From Ornithinimicrobium cavernae (lineage in GTDB: Bacteria > Actinomycetota > Actinomycetes > Actinomycetales > Dermatophilaceae): DNA of 64,000 nucleotides. The notes beneath the pieces are model-generated. The model saw only the letters and a program-made list of their open reading frames with translations. It was not told the DNA's origin and did no database searches. The stretch spans positions 118,168-182,167 of the forward strand of contig NZ_QDDJ01000010.1 of NCBI RefSeq assembly GCF_003121625.1, in the 5' to 3' direction. Of this stretch, positions 7,187-15,635 are shown piece by piece. Both the position numbers and the translations under genes were made by a program. Every line of letters begins with the position of its first letter. Position 1 is the first letter of the stretch.

Positions 7187-8473
7187 TCAGACAGAGACCT
7201 TGTCCGTCTGCGCTCCGGTCACCACCGTGACCCCTGGCCCCAGCGTGCTGAGCGGGCCGAGCTCGTAGGCCAGCTCCGAGTGCTCCGACAGGTCGACCCC
7301 GCGCTCCTCGTCCTCGGCGGAGACGCGGAAACCGATGGTCCGGGCGATGGCCAGGGCGATCAGGAGCGTCATGACACCGGTGAAGGCGACGGTGAACACG
7401 GTCGCCACCACCTGGGCGGTCAGCTGCTCGACCCCGCCGCCGTAGAACAGCCCACCACCGACGCCGTCGACGGGCATGGCCAGGAAGCCGATCCCGACCG
7501 TGCCGATGAGTCCGGCGACCAGGTGCACACCGACCACGTCCAGGGCGTCGTCATAGCCGAAGCGGTACTTCAGCCCCACGGCGAGCGCCGCACCCGCCCC
7601 CGCGACAGCACCCAGGACGATCGAGCCCAGTGGACTCAGCGAGGCACACGCCGGGGTGATCGCGACCAGCCCGGCGACCACGCCGGAGGCGGCCCCCAGC
7701 GAGGTCGGGCGACCGTCGCGGACGCGCTCCACCAGCAGCCAGCCGAGCATCGCCGCAGCCGGGGCGACCAGCGTGTTGACCCAGATCAGGGCGGCCTCCT
7801 CCGTCGAGCCGGCGGCCCCGCCGTTGAAACCGAACCAGCCGAACCAGAGCAGCGCGGCACCGATCATCACCAGCGGCACGTTGTGCGGGCGGTGGAAGCC
7901 GCGGCCCCAGCCCGCCCGGCGTCCGAGCACGTAGACGAGGACCAGCGCCGCCACGCCGGCGTTGATGTGCACCACGGTGCCGCCGGCGAAGTCGATCGCC
8001 TCCCCGAACCTCCGGCCGATCGCGCCGTCCGCCGACAGCAGGCCGCCTCCCCACACCATGTAGGCCAGCGGGCAGTAGACCAGCGTCACCCAGACCGGGA
8101 CGAAGGCCACCCAGGCGCTGAACCGGGTCCGGTCCGCCACCGCGCCCGAGATCAGGGCGACGGTGATGATCGCGAACGTGGCGGCATACCCGATGCCGGT
8201 CAGGTCGCCCGTGCCGACGTGCTCAGACAGGCCGAGGTCGGCCGTCGGGTCGCCGACCAGCCCACCGAGGATCCCCGGGGAGGAGGTCATGCCGAAGCCC
8301 CAGAGCACCCACACCACCCCGACGAGCCCGATCGAGACGAAGCTCATCATCATCATGTTGAGAGCGGCCTTGGCCCGAGCCATGCCGCCGTAGAAGAACG
8401 CGAGCCCGGGAGTCATCAGCAGCACGAGGGCCGCGGACACCATCACCCAGACGTCTGTCGCCGTCAGTTCCAT
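7187..8473 (-). CDS. amt: Ammonium transporter (Amt/MEP/Rh family)
   Basis: A 428-residue channel with 11 membrane segments that takes up ammonium as a trimer. It opens with DVWVMVSAALVLLMTPGLAFFYGGMARAK split over the first two helices, and carries VHINAGVAALV with one pore His and DVVGVHLVAGLIGTVGIGF with the second. The length is typical. No glnK follows, which is unusual because amt-glnK pairs are common; the downstream gene converges. Two GAAAC boxes 22 bp apart upstream may be a GlnR site. Confidence 0.95.
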   Translation of the reverse strand: MELTATDVWVMVSAALVLLMTPGLAFFYGGMARAKAALNMMMMSFVSIGLVGVVWVLWGFGMTSSPGILGGLVGDPTADLGLSEHVGTGDLTGIGYAATFAIITVALISGAVADRTRFSAWVAFVPVWVTLVYCPLAYMVWGGGLLSADGAIGRRFGEAIDFAGGTVVHINAGVAALVLVYVLGRRAGWGRGFHRPHNVPLVMIGAALLWFGWFGFNGGAAGSTEEAALIWVNTLVAPAAAMLGWLLVERVRDGRPTSLGAASGVVAGLVAITPACASLSPLGSIVLGAVAGAGAALAVGLKYRFGYDDALDVVGVHLVAGLIGTVGIGFLAMPVDGVGGGLFYGGGVEQLTAQVVATVFTVAFTGVMTLLIALAIARTIGFRVSAEDEERGVDLSEHSELAYELGPLSTLGPGVTVVTGAQTDKVSV

Positions 8474-8538
8474 GTCGTGCCTCCAGATCCGGGGCGCGAC
8501 CTGGAGCCGCGCCGGTGGAGGCAGTCAACGACCTCGGT

Positions 8539-8585
8539 GTTTCCGTGGCGGAGCGAGAGTGTTTCGGCCGTATGTCGCTCGTTAC
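8539..8585 (-). promoter_or_regulatory. Possible GlnR-type boxes upstream of amt
   Basis: On the minus strand GAAAC occurs at 8565-8561 and again at 8543-8539, exactly 22 bp apart, the spacing of the two b-half-sites in an actinobacterial GlnR box; a GTAAC lies at 8585-8581. The a-half-sites are poor. GlnR control of amt is established in other actinobacteria; the site here is tentative. Confidence 0.3.
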
Positions 8586-8620
8586 GGTCGCGTGAACACG
8601 TCACCGTGCGCTCGGGCGGG

Positions 8621-9619
8621 TCAGGTGAGGAGGGCGTGGCAGCGGGCGAGGCGGTCCAGCCACCAGTCCCGCCGCTCCCCCGTCAGCTCGCGCCCGGCCA
8701 GGCCCGGCTGCTCGTCGGCGCGGACCACGGCGAGGGCGTCCTCGACCGTGATCACCCCCGCCGCCGGCACGAGCGGGCGCTCGGCCACGTCGGCGTCGAG
8801 CAGGCCCACGGTGCCGAGGCCGCAGGCGTGGTCCAGCTCGGGCAGCGCCGCGGCCAGCGCCACCCCGGCGGCGATCCCGACGGAGGTGTCGATCGCGCTG
8901 GACACGACCGCCGGCAGCCCGCACTCCGCCACGATCCGCAGGGCGGAGGCCACCCCACCCAGCGGCGCGACCTTGACGACCACGAGGTCGGCCGCCCCCT
9001 CGCGCGCCACCCGCACCGGGTCCTCGGCACGCCGGACCGACTCGTCCGCGGCGATCGGCACGTCCACGCCGTCGCGGGCCAGCAGACGGCGCAGCTCGGC
9101 GAGCTCGGCGACCTCGGCGCAGGGCTGCTCGGCATACTGCAGGGAGTATGCCGACAGCCGGGTCAGCGCCTCCCTCGCCTGCTCCACGGTCCAGGCCCCG
9201 TTGGCGTCCACCTTGATCTGCCCGCCCGGCCCGAGCAGGGCCCGCACCTCGGCGACCCGTGCCAGGTCGTCGTGAAGCGTCTGTCCCGCCTCGGCGACCT
9301 TGACCTTGACCGTCCGGCAGCCGTCAAAGCCCTCCAGGACGCCCGCCACGTGGCCCGGCCCCACCGCGGGCACAGTGGCGTTGATCTCGACCCGGTCCCG
9401 GACCGGCGCCGGCCACGTCCCCCAGGCCGACTCCAGGCCTGCGGCGAGCCACCTGCAGGCCTCCGGGTCGGCATACTCCGGGAAGGGCCCGAACTCTCCC
9501 CACCCGCTCGGTCCGCGGAACAGGACGGTCTCGCGCACGTCGATGCCACGGAACCGGATCCGCATCGGCAGGGCGACCGGCGTCGCGGCGGCGAGCAGCT
9601 CGGGCAGGTCTGGGGTCAC
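8621..9619 (-). CDS. menC: o-Succinylbenzoate synthase
   Basis: A 332-residue enolase-superfamily enzyme that dehydrates SHCHC to o-succinylbenzoate in menaquinone synthesis. Visible barrel motifs are VKVKVAE (catalytic K-x-K lysine), KVDANGAW (metal Asp), YAEQPC (metal Glu), IAADESV (metal Asp) and VVKVAPLGG (second lysine). The start is GTG, 6 nt after a TAGGCT -10 box and without a Shine-Dalgarno (leaderless type). menB, menE and menA lie 0.5-5 kb away on the other strand. Confidence 0.92.
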   Translation of the reverse strand: MTPDLPELLAAATPVALPMRIRFRGIDVRETVLFRGPSGWGEFGPFPEYADPEACRWLAAGLESAWGTWPAPVRDRVEINATVPAVGPGHVAGVLEGFDGCRTVKVKVAEAGQTLHDDLARVAEVRALLGPGGQIKVDANGAWTVEQAREALTRLSAYSLQYAEQPCAEVAELAELRRLLARDGVDVPIAADESVRRAEDPVRVAREGAADLVVVKVAPLGGVASALRIVAECGLPAVVSSAIDTSVGIAAGVALAAALPELDHACGLGTVGLLDADVAERPLVPAAGVITVEDALAVVRADEQPGLAGRELTGERRDWWLDRLARCHALLT

Positions 9620-9681
9620 CCGACCAGCCTAGGACGGCGTCCTCGGTCGCGGGTGTCGGTGGTCCCCGGCACAGTGGAGGG

Positions 9682-10095
9682 ATGGCACTCAAGTGGTACA
9701 CGACGGTGGTGGACTGCGCCGACCACCGGGCCCAGGGTCGCTGGTGGGCGCAGGTCCTGGACTGGATGGTCGCCTTCGAGACCGAGGACGAGGTGGTCCT
9801 GGTGCCCCAGCACGCCCGGGAGGAGGGTGGGCCCGTCACCGACCTCGGAGCCTGGATGCGTCGCGGGCAGGGGCTGGTGTTCGTTCCGGTGCCGGAGGGC
9901 AAGGCGGTCAAGAACCGTCTCCACCTCGACCTGGCGCCGCACTCCAGCCAGGACCGGGACGCCGAGATCCAGCGGCTCCTCGACCTCGGCGCCACCCAGG
10001 TCGATGTGGGGCAGGACCCGGCGAGGGCCACGTGGACGGTGTTTGCCGACCCCGAGGGCAACGAGTTCTGCGTGCTGTCCAGCCGGGACCAGTGA
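9682..10095 (+). CDS. VOC-superfamily (glyoxalase-like) protein
   Basis: A 137-residue protein with two beta-alpha-beta-beta-beta modules. It opens WYTTVVDCADHRAQGRWWAQVLDW and closes WTVFADPEGNEFCVLSS, typical of the 'glyoxalase-like domain' VOC proteins; NRLHLDLAP carries a candidate metal His and NEFCV the candidate Glu. A GGAGGG ribosome site precedes the ATG. Its substrate is unknown. It is followed 34 bp later by menB, but that gene has its own promoter, so co-function is not implied. Confidence 0.8.
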   Translation: MALKWYTTVVDCADHRAQGRWWAQVLDWMVAFETEDEVVLVPQHAREEGGPVTDLGAWMRRGQGLVFVPVPEGKAVKNRLHLDLAPHSSQDRDAEIQRLLDLGATQVDVGQDPARATWTVFADPEGNEFCVLSSRDQ

Positions 10096-10129
10096 CCGGC
10101 GGTCTTCGGGCTGGCCTACTCTGGCGGGC

Positions 10130-11059
10130 GTGACCGAGCAGAGCACCCAGGCAGCCAGCGCGTTCGACCCGAGCCAGTGGGAGGTCGTCGAGGGCTTCGA
10201 GTTCACCGACATCACCTACCACCGCGCCCGCGACGTCGGGGCGGTGCGGATCGCGTTCGACCGGCCGGAGGTGCGCAACGCCTTCCGGCCGCACACGGTC
10301 GACGAGCTCTACCGCGCGCTGGACCACGCCCGGATGACCCCCGACGTCGGCGTCGTGCTGCTCACCGGCAACGGACCGAGCCCCAAGGACGGCGGGCATG
10401 CGTTCTGCTCTGGAGGGGACCAGCGGATCCGTGGCCGGTCCGGTTACCAGTATGCCGAGGGAGAGACCGCGGACACGGTCGACCAGGCGCGGGTCAAGGC
10501 TGCCGGTGGGCGGCTGCACATCCTGGAGGTACAGCGGCTGATCCGCACCATGCCCAAGGTCGTCATCGCCGTCGTCAACGGGTGGGCCGCAGGTGGCGGG
10601 CACTCCCTGCACGTCGTCTGTGACCTGACCATCGCCTCGCGCGAGCACGCGCGCTTCAAGCAGACCGACGCCGACGTGGGCAGCTTCGACGCGGGCTACG
10701 GCTCGGCCTACCTCGCGCGCATGGTCGGGCAGAAGTTCGCCCGCGAGATCTTCTTCCTGGGGCGGACCTACGACGCCGAGCAGATGCACCAGATGGGTGC
10801 GGTCAACCTGGTCGTGGACCACGCCGACCTGGAGCGCGAGTCCCTCGTCGTGGCGCGGGAGATCATGGGCAAGTCGCCGACCGCACAGCGGATGCTGAAG
10901 TTCGCGTTCAACCAGATCGATGACGGGCTGATGGGCCAGCAGGTGTTCGCCGGCGAGGCGACGCGACTGGCCTACATGACCGACGAGGCGGTCGAGGGGC
11001 GCGACGCGTTCCTGGAGCGGCGGGACCCGCAGTGGGGCCCGTTCCCCTGGTACTTCTGA
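10130..11059 (+). CDS. menB: 1,4-Dihydroxy-2-naphthoyl-CoA synthase
   Basis: A 309-residue crotonase-fold enzyme that cyclises o-succinylbenzoyl-CoA in menaquinone synthesis. Diagnostic segments are FDRPEVRNAFRPHTVDEL, GHAFCSGGDQ (oxyanion loop), VNGWAAGGGHSLH, FKQTDADVGSFDAGYGSAY (MenB signature with the catalytic Asp/Ser/Tyr region) and the C-terminal RDPQWGPFPWYF. The frame is open for 3.4 kb upstream, but GTG at 10130 lies 7 nt after a TACTCT -10 box and starts the homologous part, so a leaderless start is favoured. Confidence 0.95.
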   Translation: MTEQSTQAASAFDPSQWEVVEGFEFTDITYHRARDVGAVRIAFDRPEVRNAFRPHTVDELYRALDHARMTPDVGVVLLTGNGPSPKDGGHAFCSGGDQRIRGRSGYQYAEGETADTVDQARVKAAGGRLHILEVQRLIRTMPKVVIAVVNGWAAGGGHSLHVVCDLTIASREHARFKQTDADVGSFDAGYGSAYLARMVGQKFAREIFFLGRTYDAEQMHQMGAVNLVVDHADLERESLVVAREIMGKSPTAQRMLKFAFNQIDDGLMGQQVFAGEATRLAYMTDEAVEGRDAFLERRDPQWGPFPWYF

Positions 11060-11076
11060 GGCCCACCGGCGTTCTC

Positions 11077-11090
11077 GGTCGGGGCCGACC
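11077..11090 (+). terminator. Short hairpin after menB
   Basis: GGTCGG (11077-11082) and CCGACC (11085-11090) form a compact 6-bp stem within a very GC-rich stretch. It begins 17 bp after the menB stop and may help end the menB transcript. The rest of the gap to 11268 holds only the promoter region of the next gene. Confidence 0.35.
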
Positions 11091-11268
11091 CCGGGCGGCC
11101 AGGGCCTGGTGCGCCGCTGCCGTCGGGGCGGCCCCGGTGTGTGACCAAGCCCACGGATCGTCATCGCAGGTGAGGGCGTCGTAGGCACGGTCGGGATTAA
11201 CCGAGGAACCCACGATCGTGGGACAATCCAGGCTGAACAGACTGTGACGATAGGGGAGGAACCCGATA

Positions 11269-11925
11269 ATGCGACGTGCGCTTGTGACTGCTCTGGCGGT
11301 CCCCGTCCTGCTGCTGTCCGCCTGCGGCGGTGACGAGCCCGAGGTCGAGGACGTGACGCCCCAGGAGACCGTGGAGGAGACCACCGACGCGGAGGCCACC
11401 GAGGAGCCCACCGACGAGGCTGCGGTCACCGAGGAGGCTCCCGCGACCGAGGAGCCCACCACCGAGGCACCCGCTGACGAGGAGCCCACCACCGAGGCCC
11501 CGGCCGACGGTGGCGAGGCCACCGAGGCGCCCGGCGCCGGTGGCGGCGAGGGCGAGGGTGGCGCCGACGGACAGGCCGCCGCGGACCGCACCAAGGAGTG
11601 GCTGGTCGCCTTCGTCAACGCCGAGGAGGCCGTCTGCGACATGATGCTGGACTTCGACGGCGAGGCGCCGATGAAGGACAACAAGGCGCAGTACGACATC
11701 TGCATCGACACCTTCCCGACGCAGGCCAGCAACATGTTCAGCCCGGAGATGGCGGGCATCATCGAGTCCATGGAGATCAAGGGCGCCGACGTCCAGGGCG
11801 AGACGGCCGTGGTCGACAAGGACAACTTCTCCCCGATGTTCGCCGAGGGCATCGGTGACCAGGTCATCACGCTCAAGAAGATCGACGACGCGTGGTACGT
11901 CGACATGAACGAGAGCTTCAACTGA
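11269..11925 (+). CDS. Secreted lipoprotein with acidic Thr/Glu/Pro-rich linker
   Basis: A 218-residue exported protein. The signal peptide ends in the lipobox LLSAC (Cys at residue 19), so it should be lipid-anchored outside the membrane. Residues about 22-105 are a low-complexity linker built from TEE/PTTEAPADEE-type repeats and a GGGEGEGG stretch; residues 108-218 form a compact domain with two Cys (VCDMM, DICID) and a DUF4878-like tail (WYVDMNESF). AGGGGAGGAACC precedes the ATG. The function is unknown; the linker may span the cell wall. Confidence 0.8.
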   Translation: MRRALVTALAVPVLLLSACGGDEPEVEDVTPQETVEETTDAEATEEPTDEAAVTEEAPATEEPTTEAPADEEPTTEAPADGGEATEAPGAGGGEGEGGADGQAAADRTKEWLVAFVNAEEAVCDMMLDFDGEAPMKDNKAQYDICIDTFPTQASNMFSPEMAGIIESMEIKGADVQGETAVVDKDNFSPMFAEGIGDQVITLKKIDDAWYVDMNESFN

Positions 11926-11954
11926 GCGGCTGACCCTCGGTCAACTGCCTCCGG

Positions 11955-11985
11955 TGAGCCGGACCCCGTCCTGGGGTCCGGCTCA
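11955..11985 (+). terminator. Strong stem-loop terminator after the lipoprotein gene
   Basis: A perfect 13-bp inverted repeat, TGAGCCGGACCCC and its complement, with the 5-nt loop GTCCT. It begins 30 bp after the stop codon and ends 27 bp before menE. There is no long T-run, as is common in high-GC actinobacteria. Confidence 0.8.
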
Positions 11986-12012
11986 CTGCTGTTCGGTGCG
12001 TAACCTGATCGG

Positions 12013-13179
12013 GTGTCAGCCGCCACCGAGCCCCCCGTCCAGCCCGCCACGGCCGGCGACGACCTCGACGCCCTCCTGCGCAGCGCCACGCGGGCGCTGG
12101 ACGGCGCGGGGGTCGTGCTGACGACGTCCGGCTCGACGGGTCAGCCCAAGCGTGTGGCCCTCACCGCGGGCGCCCTGCGCGCCTCGGCCGCAGCGACGGC
12201 TGAACGGGTCGGTGGCCATGGCCGCTGGTTGCTGGCCCTGCCCACCGACCACGTCGCGGGCTGGCAGGTGGTGGTCCGCTCCGCCCTGGCCGGCACCGTG
12301 CCGATCCGCCTGGACGGCCCGTTCACCGTCGGTGCGTTCACCACCGCGTCGGCCCGGCTCGGCGGTGGCCCCCGGCTGGTCTCCCTGGTCCCGACCCAGC
12401 TGCTCCGGCTCGTCGAGGACCCCGCCGGTCTCGCGGCCCTGGCTGACTTCGACGCCGTCCTCGTGGGTGGGGCCGCTCTCCCGGCCCCCCTCCTGCGGCG
12501 CGCGGAGACCGCCGGCGTCCGCATCCACCGGACCTACGGGATGACCGAGACCGCCGGTGGCTGTGTGTATGACGGCACTCCCCTGACCGGGGTCGAGGTC
12601 CGGCTCGACGAGGGCCGGGTGCTCCTCGGCGGGCCGGTCCTGGCCAGCGGTTACCTCGACGACCCTGCCCTGACCGCTGAGCGCTTCACCACGGACGCCG
12701 ACGGCCGACGCTGGTTCCGCACCGACGACATCGGTGAGCTCGACGACGGGCGACTGCGCCTGCTGGGCCGGGCGGATGACGTGATCAACACCGGCGGGCT
12801 CAAGGTCGCCCCGCGGCCCGTCGAGGACGCCCTGCTGGGACTGACCGGGGTGCGGGAGGCGCTCGTGCTCGGCGTCCCCGACCCGGAGTGGGGCCAGCGT
12901 GTCGCGGCCGTGCTCGTGGGGCACGGCCGCACGGACGACCGCGGGCCGTCGGGCGCCTCCTCCTCCGCCGACGACCAGGTGACGGCCACGCGGCCCGGCA
13001 CCTCCGCCATACGCGAGCTGCTGCGCGACGCCCTGCCCGCCCAGGCGCTGCCCCGCCAGGTCGTGTGGCTGGACGCGCTCCCGTTGCTTGCCTCCGGCAA
13101 GCCCGACCGGGTCGCGCTACGGACGATGTGCGCAGGTGGGAGTGGCACAATGGGGAGTCACCGCGGATCCGCGTCGTGA
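12013..13179 (+). CDS. menE: o-Succinylbenzoate-CoA ligase
   Basis: A 388-residue acyl-adenylating enzyme that activates o-succinylbenzoate with CoA for MenB. The P-loop TTSGSTGQPK is at residues 37-46, HRTYGMTETAGG is the A5 motif, WFRTDDIGELDDGRLRLLGRADDVIN the A7-A8 region in part, and ASGKPDR the A10 motif with the catalytic lysine. Its compact length is usual for actinobacterial MenE. The GTG start is 6 nt after TAACCT and lacks a Shine-Dalgarno. The next genes, including menA, follow within 25 bp and form an operon. Confidence 0.94.
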   Translation: MSAATEPPVQPATAGDDLDALLRSATRALDGAGVVLTTSGSTGQPKRVALTAGALRASAAATAERVGGHGRWLLALPTDHVAGWQVVVRSALAGTVPIRLDGPFTVGAFTTASARLGGGPRLVSLVPTQLLRLVEDPAGLAALADFDAVLVGGAALPAPLLRRAETAGVRIHRTYGMTETAGGCVYDGTPLTGVEVRLDEGRVLLGGPVLASGYLDDPALTAERFTTDADGRRWFRTDDIGELDDGRLRLLGRADDVINTGGLKVAPRPVEDALLGLTGVREALVLGVPDPEWGQRVAAVLVGHGRTDDRGPSGASSSADDQVTATRPGTSAIRELLRDALPAQALPRQVVWLDALPLLASGKPDRVALRTMCAGGSGTMGSHRGSAS

Positions 13180-13200
13180 ACTGAATCTGGAGGGAGACCC

Positions 13201-13455
13201 GTGCTCAGGGTGGTGCTGTCCGTGGCCGTGCTGGCCTTCACCGTCTACTGCGTCGTCGACGTCGTGCAGACGGAGGAGGAGCGGGTGCGGGGACTGCCCA
13301 AGCTGGTCTGGCTCGTCGTCACCCTGCTCGTGCCGCTCGCCGGAGGGATCAGCTGGCTGATCGCCGGGCGACCACGCGGCATACTCAAGCCCCGACCGCG
13401 CCCGAGCGGACCCCGCGGTCCGGACGACGACCCCGACTTCCTCCGGGGCATCTGA
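13201..13455 (+). CDS. Small membrane protein with PLDc_N domain
   Basis: An 84-residue protein with two membrane helices (about residues 2-20 and 32-53), the second ending in ISWLIAGRPR, the signature of the 'phospholipase D N-terminal' (PLDc_N) membrane module. A basic, proline-rich cytoplasmic tail follows. There is no phospholipase domain. It sits between menE and menA (4 bp before menA) with an AGGGAG ribosome site. A role in menaquinone synthesis is possible from position only. Confidence 0.8.
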   Translation: MLRVVLSVAVLAFTVYCVVDVVQTEEERVRGLPKLVWLVVTLLVPLAGGISWLIAGRPRGILKPRPRPSGPRGPDDDPDFLRGI

Positions 13456-13458
13456 CCC

Positions 13459-14334
13459 GTGGCCTCCTCTGCCCAGTGGGTCGCTGGCGCGCGCCCCCGG
13501 ACCCTCCCGGCCGCCGTCGCCCCGGTCGCCGTCGGCACCGGCTCGGCCCACGCCCTCGGCCACTCCGACCTCGGGCTGGCCTTGCTGGCCCTGCTCGTCG
13601 CCGTCGGGCTGCAGATCGGCGTCAACTACGCCAACGACTACTCCGACGGCATCCGCGGCACCGACGAGCGCCGTGTCGGTCCGATCCGCCTGGTGGGGCA
13701 GCGGCTGGCCGACCCCGCCAACGTCAGGCTGATGGCCTTCCTCTGGTTCGGCTTCGCCGCCGTGACGGGCCTGGCGCTCGTGGCGCTGTCGGGCGCGTGG
13801 GCGCTGCTGCTCATCGGTGGCCTGGCCATCGTGGCGGCCTGGCGCTACACCGGGGGTGCCAACCCCTACGGCTACCGCGGGCTGGGCGAGGTGATGGTCT
13901 TCATCTTCTTCGGCCTGGTCGCCGTGCTGGGCACCACGTGGACCCAGGTCAAGGAGCTCGACCTCGCCTCGTGGGCGGGCGCGACCGGCGTCGGCGCGAT
14001 CACCTGCGCGATCCTGGTGGCCAACAACCTGCGCGACATCCCGGGCGACACCACGTCCGGCAAGCGCACCCTGGCGGTGCGGCTCGGTGATGCCCGCACC
14101 CGGTGGCTGTACGTCGCGCTGATCGCCCTCCCGTTGCTCGCCTCCGTGGTGGCCGCCCTCGTGCACCCGTGGGCGCTGCTCGCGCTGGGTGCGGCCCCAC
14201 TGGGCGTCCTCACGACCCGCCTGGTCCTGAGGGGCGCCCGCGGCAGGGGACTCGTGCCCGTGATCGGCAGCACCGGGCTCTACCAGCTGGGGTTCTCGAC
14301 CCTGCTCACGATCGGGCTGGTCCTGTCGGCCTGA
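13459..14334 (+). CDS. menA: 1,4-Dihydroxy-2-naphthoate polyprenyltransferase
   Basis: A 291-residue UbiA-family membrane enzyme that attaches the prenyl side chain to DHNA to make demethylmenaquinone. The first prenyl-diphosphate Mg site is NYANDYSDGIRGTD (N-x-x-x-D), and the second is NNLRDIPGDTTSGKRTLAVR (D-x-x-x-D with the KRT motif). About eight membrane segments are visible. It ends the menE-PLDc_N-menA operon and starts with GTG. Confidence 0.94.
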   Translation: MASSAQWVAGARPRTLPAAVAPVAVGTGSAHALGHSDLGLALLALLVAVGLQIGVNYANDYSDGIRGTDERRVGPIRLVGQRLADPANVRLMAFLWFGFAAVTGLALVALSGAWALLLIGGLAIVAAWRYTGGANPYGYRGLGEVMVFIFFGLVAVLGTTWTQVKELDLASWAGATGVGAITCAILVANNLRDIPGDTTSGKRTLAVRLGDARTRWLYVALIALPLLASVVAALVHPWALLALGAAPLGVLTTRLVLRGARGRGLVPVIGSTGLYQLGFSTLLTIGLVLSA

Positions 14335-14344
14335 CCGCACACCT

Positions 14345-14374
14345 CCAGGCACCTGCCTGGGTCCCTCCCGGGAC
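14345..14374. terminator. Two adjacent short hairpins between convergent genes
   Basis: CCAGGCACCTGCCTGG (14345-14360) and GTCCCTCCCGGGAC (14361-14374) each fold into a 5-7 bp stem. They lie between the end of menA and the end of the DUF4229 gene and probably terminate both. Confidence 0.5.
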
Positions 14375-14393
14375 GTGACGCACCGGGCGCGGA

Positions 14394-14654
14394 TCAGCGG
14401 AGGTCGTCGTCCTCGGCTTCCTCGTCGGTCCGCTGGTCGGCCAGCTTCTCGGCACGGCGGGCGCGGGAGCGCTCGACCTTGGCCTCGATGGTGCGGGCCG
14501 CCTCCTCGCGGGGGCCGGCCAGCAGGAAGAACGAGGTCACCATCGAGAACAGGGCCGCGATGACGGCCGCCCAGAGCGGCTCGAGGCCGACCAGGACGAG
14601 GACCAGCATCGCGACGAGGAACAGCCCGATGCGGTAGACGGAGTACTTGAACAC
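14394..14654 (-). CDS. DUF4229-family small membrane protein
   Basis: An 86-residue protein with two membrane helices in the first 50 residues (YSVYRIGLFLVAMLVLVLVG, then a second ending FFLLAGPREEAART) and a charged coiled-coil-like tail (RSRARRAEKLADQRTDEEAEDDD). Length and layout match actinobacterial DUF4229. It lies 3 bp after the stop codon of ccsB and probably belongs to the cytochrome c maturation operon. Function unknown. Confidence 0.82.
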   Translation of the reverse strand: MFKYSVYRIGLFLVAMLVLVLVGLEPLWAAVIAALFSMVTSFFLLAGPREEAARTIEAKVERSRARRAEKLADQRTDEEAEDDDLR

Positions 14655-14657
14655 CGA

Positions 14658-15635
14658 TCAGATCCCGGAGTAGGAGTGCCAGCCGACGAAGAAGGTGTTG
14701 ACGACCGTGTAGTTGATGACGATGCACCCGGCGCCGGCGACGGCCAGCCAGGTCGCCTTGCGGGCGGTCCAGCCCGAGGTGGCGCGGGCGTGCAGGTAGG
14801 CCGCATAGACCACCCAGATCACGAAGGTCCACACCTCCTTGGGGTCCCAGCCCCAGTAGCGGCCCCAGGCCTGCTCGGCCCAGATCGCGCCCGCGATCAG
14901 GGTGAACGTCCACAGCGGGAACGCCACGATGTGCAGCCCGTAGGTGATGCGCTCCAGGGAGGACGTGCCGGGCAGCGCCGCCAACCAGCCGGGCACCTGT
15001 CCCTTGGCCTCGGCGCGGTCCTTGGCGAGGTAGAGCAGCGCCAGCACGCAGCCGATCGTGAACAGGGCGACGGACAGGGTCGCCACGGTCACGTGGATGA
15101 CCAGCCAGATCGAGTTCAGCGACGGCATGAGCTGGGAGGCCTCGGTGTACCAGGACAGCTTGGCGGCCGCGAGGACCAGCGTCACCGGCAGCGTGACGAA
15201 CAGCCCGAGCCACAACCGGTCCCTGCGCAGCGCCCACGCCGAGTAGACGACCAGCGTGAACATCATGGCGACGAGCGCGAACTCGTACATGTTGCCCAGC
15301 GGCGCCCTCCCGACCGAGAGCCCCCGCAGTGCCACGCCGGCGACCAGTCCGAACGTGGCCAGCAGCGTGAGCTGCAGCCCGATGACACCCCACCGGCGGG
15401 AGGGTGGCGGCGGTGCCGGCTCCTCGGTGGCCAGCACGGCCACCGAGGACCCGGACGGTGCCGCGGAACCGGCTGCTGTCCGGTGCTCCGTCCGGGCGGT
15501 CGCCGAGGTGCGCTCACGGGTGCGGGTGCCGGTGACGGCCAGGTGGCCGGCGAACGCGAGCATCGCCAGCGTCGTGAGCACCATCGTGGCCCACACGGCG
15601 ATGTCGGAGGCCTGGGCCAGGGTCTGGTTGGTCAT
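14658..15635 (-). CDS. ccsB: Cytochrome c synthase subunit CcsB/CcsA (haem handling)
   Basis: A 325-residue polytopic membrane protein of system II cytochrome c maturation. It carries the haem-binding tryptophan-rich motif WAEQAWGRYWGWDPKEVW, flanked by periplasmic/membrane histidines (WLVIHVT and NTFFVGWHSYSG). With ResB it forms the complex that attaches haem to apocytochromes on the outer face of the membrane. Its ATG overlaps the stop of resB by 4 bp (ATGA), showing tight coupling. Variable region at residues 28-75 is an Ala/Pro-rich linker. Confidence 0.93.
   Translation of the reverse strand: MTNQTLAQASDIAVWATMVLTTLAMLAFAGHLAVTGTRTRERTSATARTEHRTAAGSAAPSGSSVAVLATEEPAPPPPSRRWGVIGLQLTLLATFGLVAGVALRGLSVGRAPLGNMYEFALVAMMFTLVVYSAWALRRDRLWLGLFVTLPVTLVLAAAKLSWYTEASQLMPSLNSIWLVIHVTVATLSVALFTIGCVLALLYLAKDRAEAKGQVPGWLAALPGTSSLERITYGLHIVAFPLWTFTLIAGAIWAEQAWGRYWGWDPKEVWTFVIWVVYAAYLHARATSGWTARKATWLAVAGAGCIVINYTVVNTFFVGWHSYSGI

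Noticed and set aside
6686..10129. A 3.4-kb open frame on the plus strand continuous with menB
   Set aside because: It crosses the amt and menC genes on the other strand and reads as Arg/Pro/Gly-rich shadow sequence without family features; only the part from 10130 is MenB.
13117..15393. 758-codon minus-strand frame across menA and ccsB
   Set aside because: It overlaps three supported genes in other frames and has no recognisable domain.
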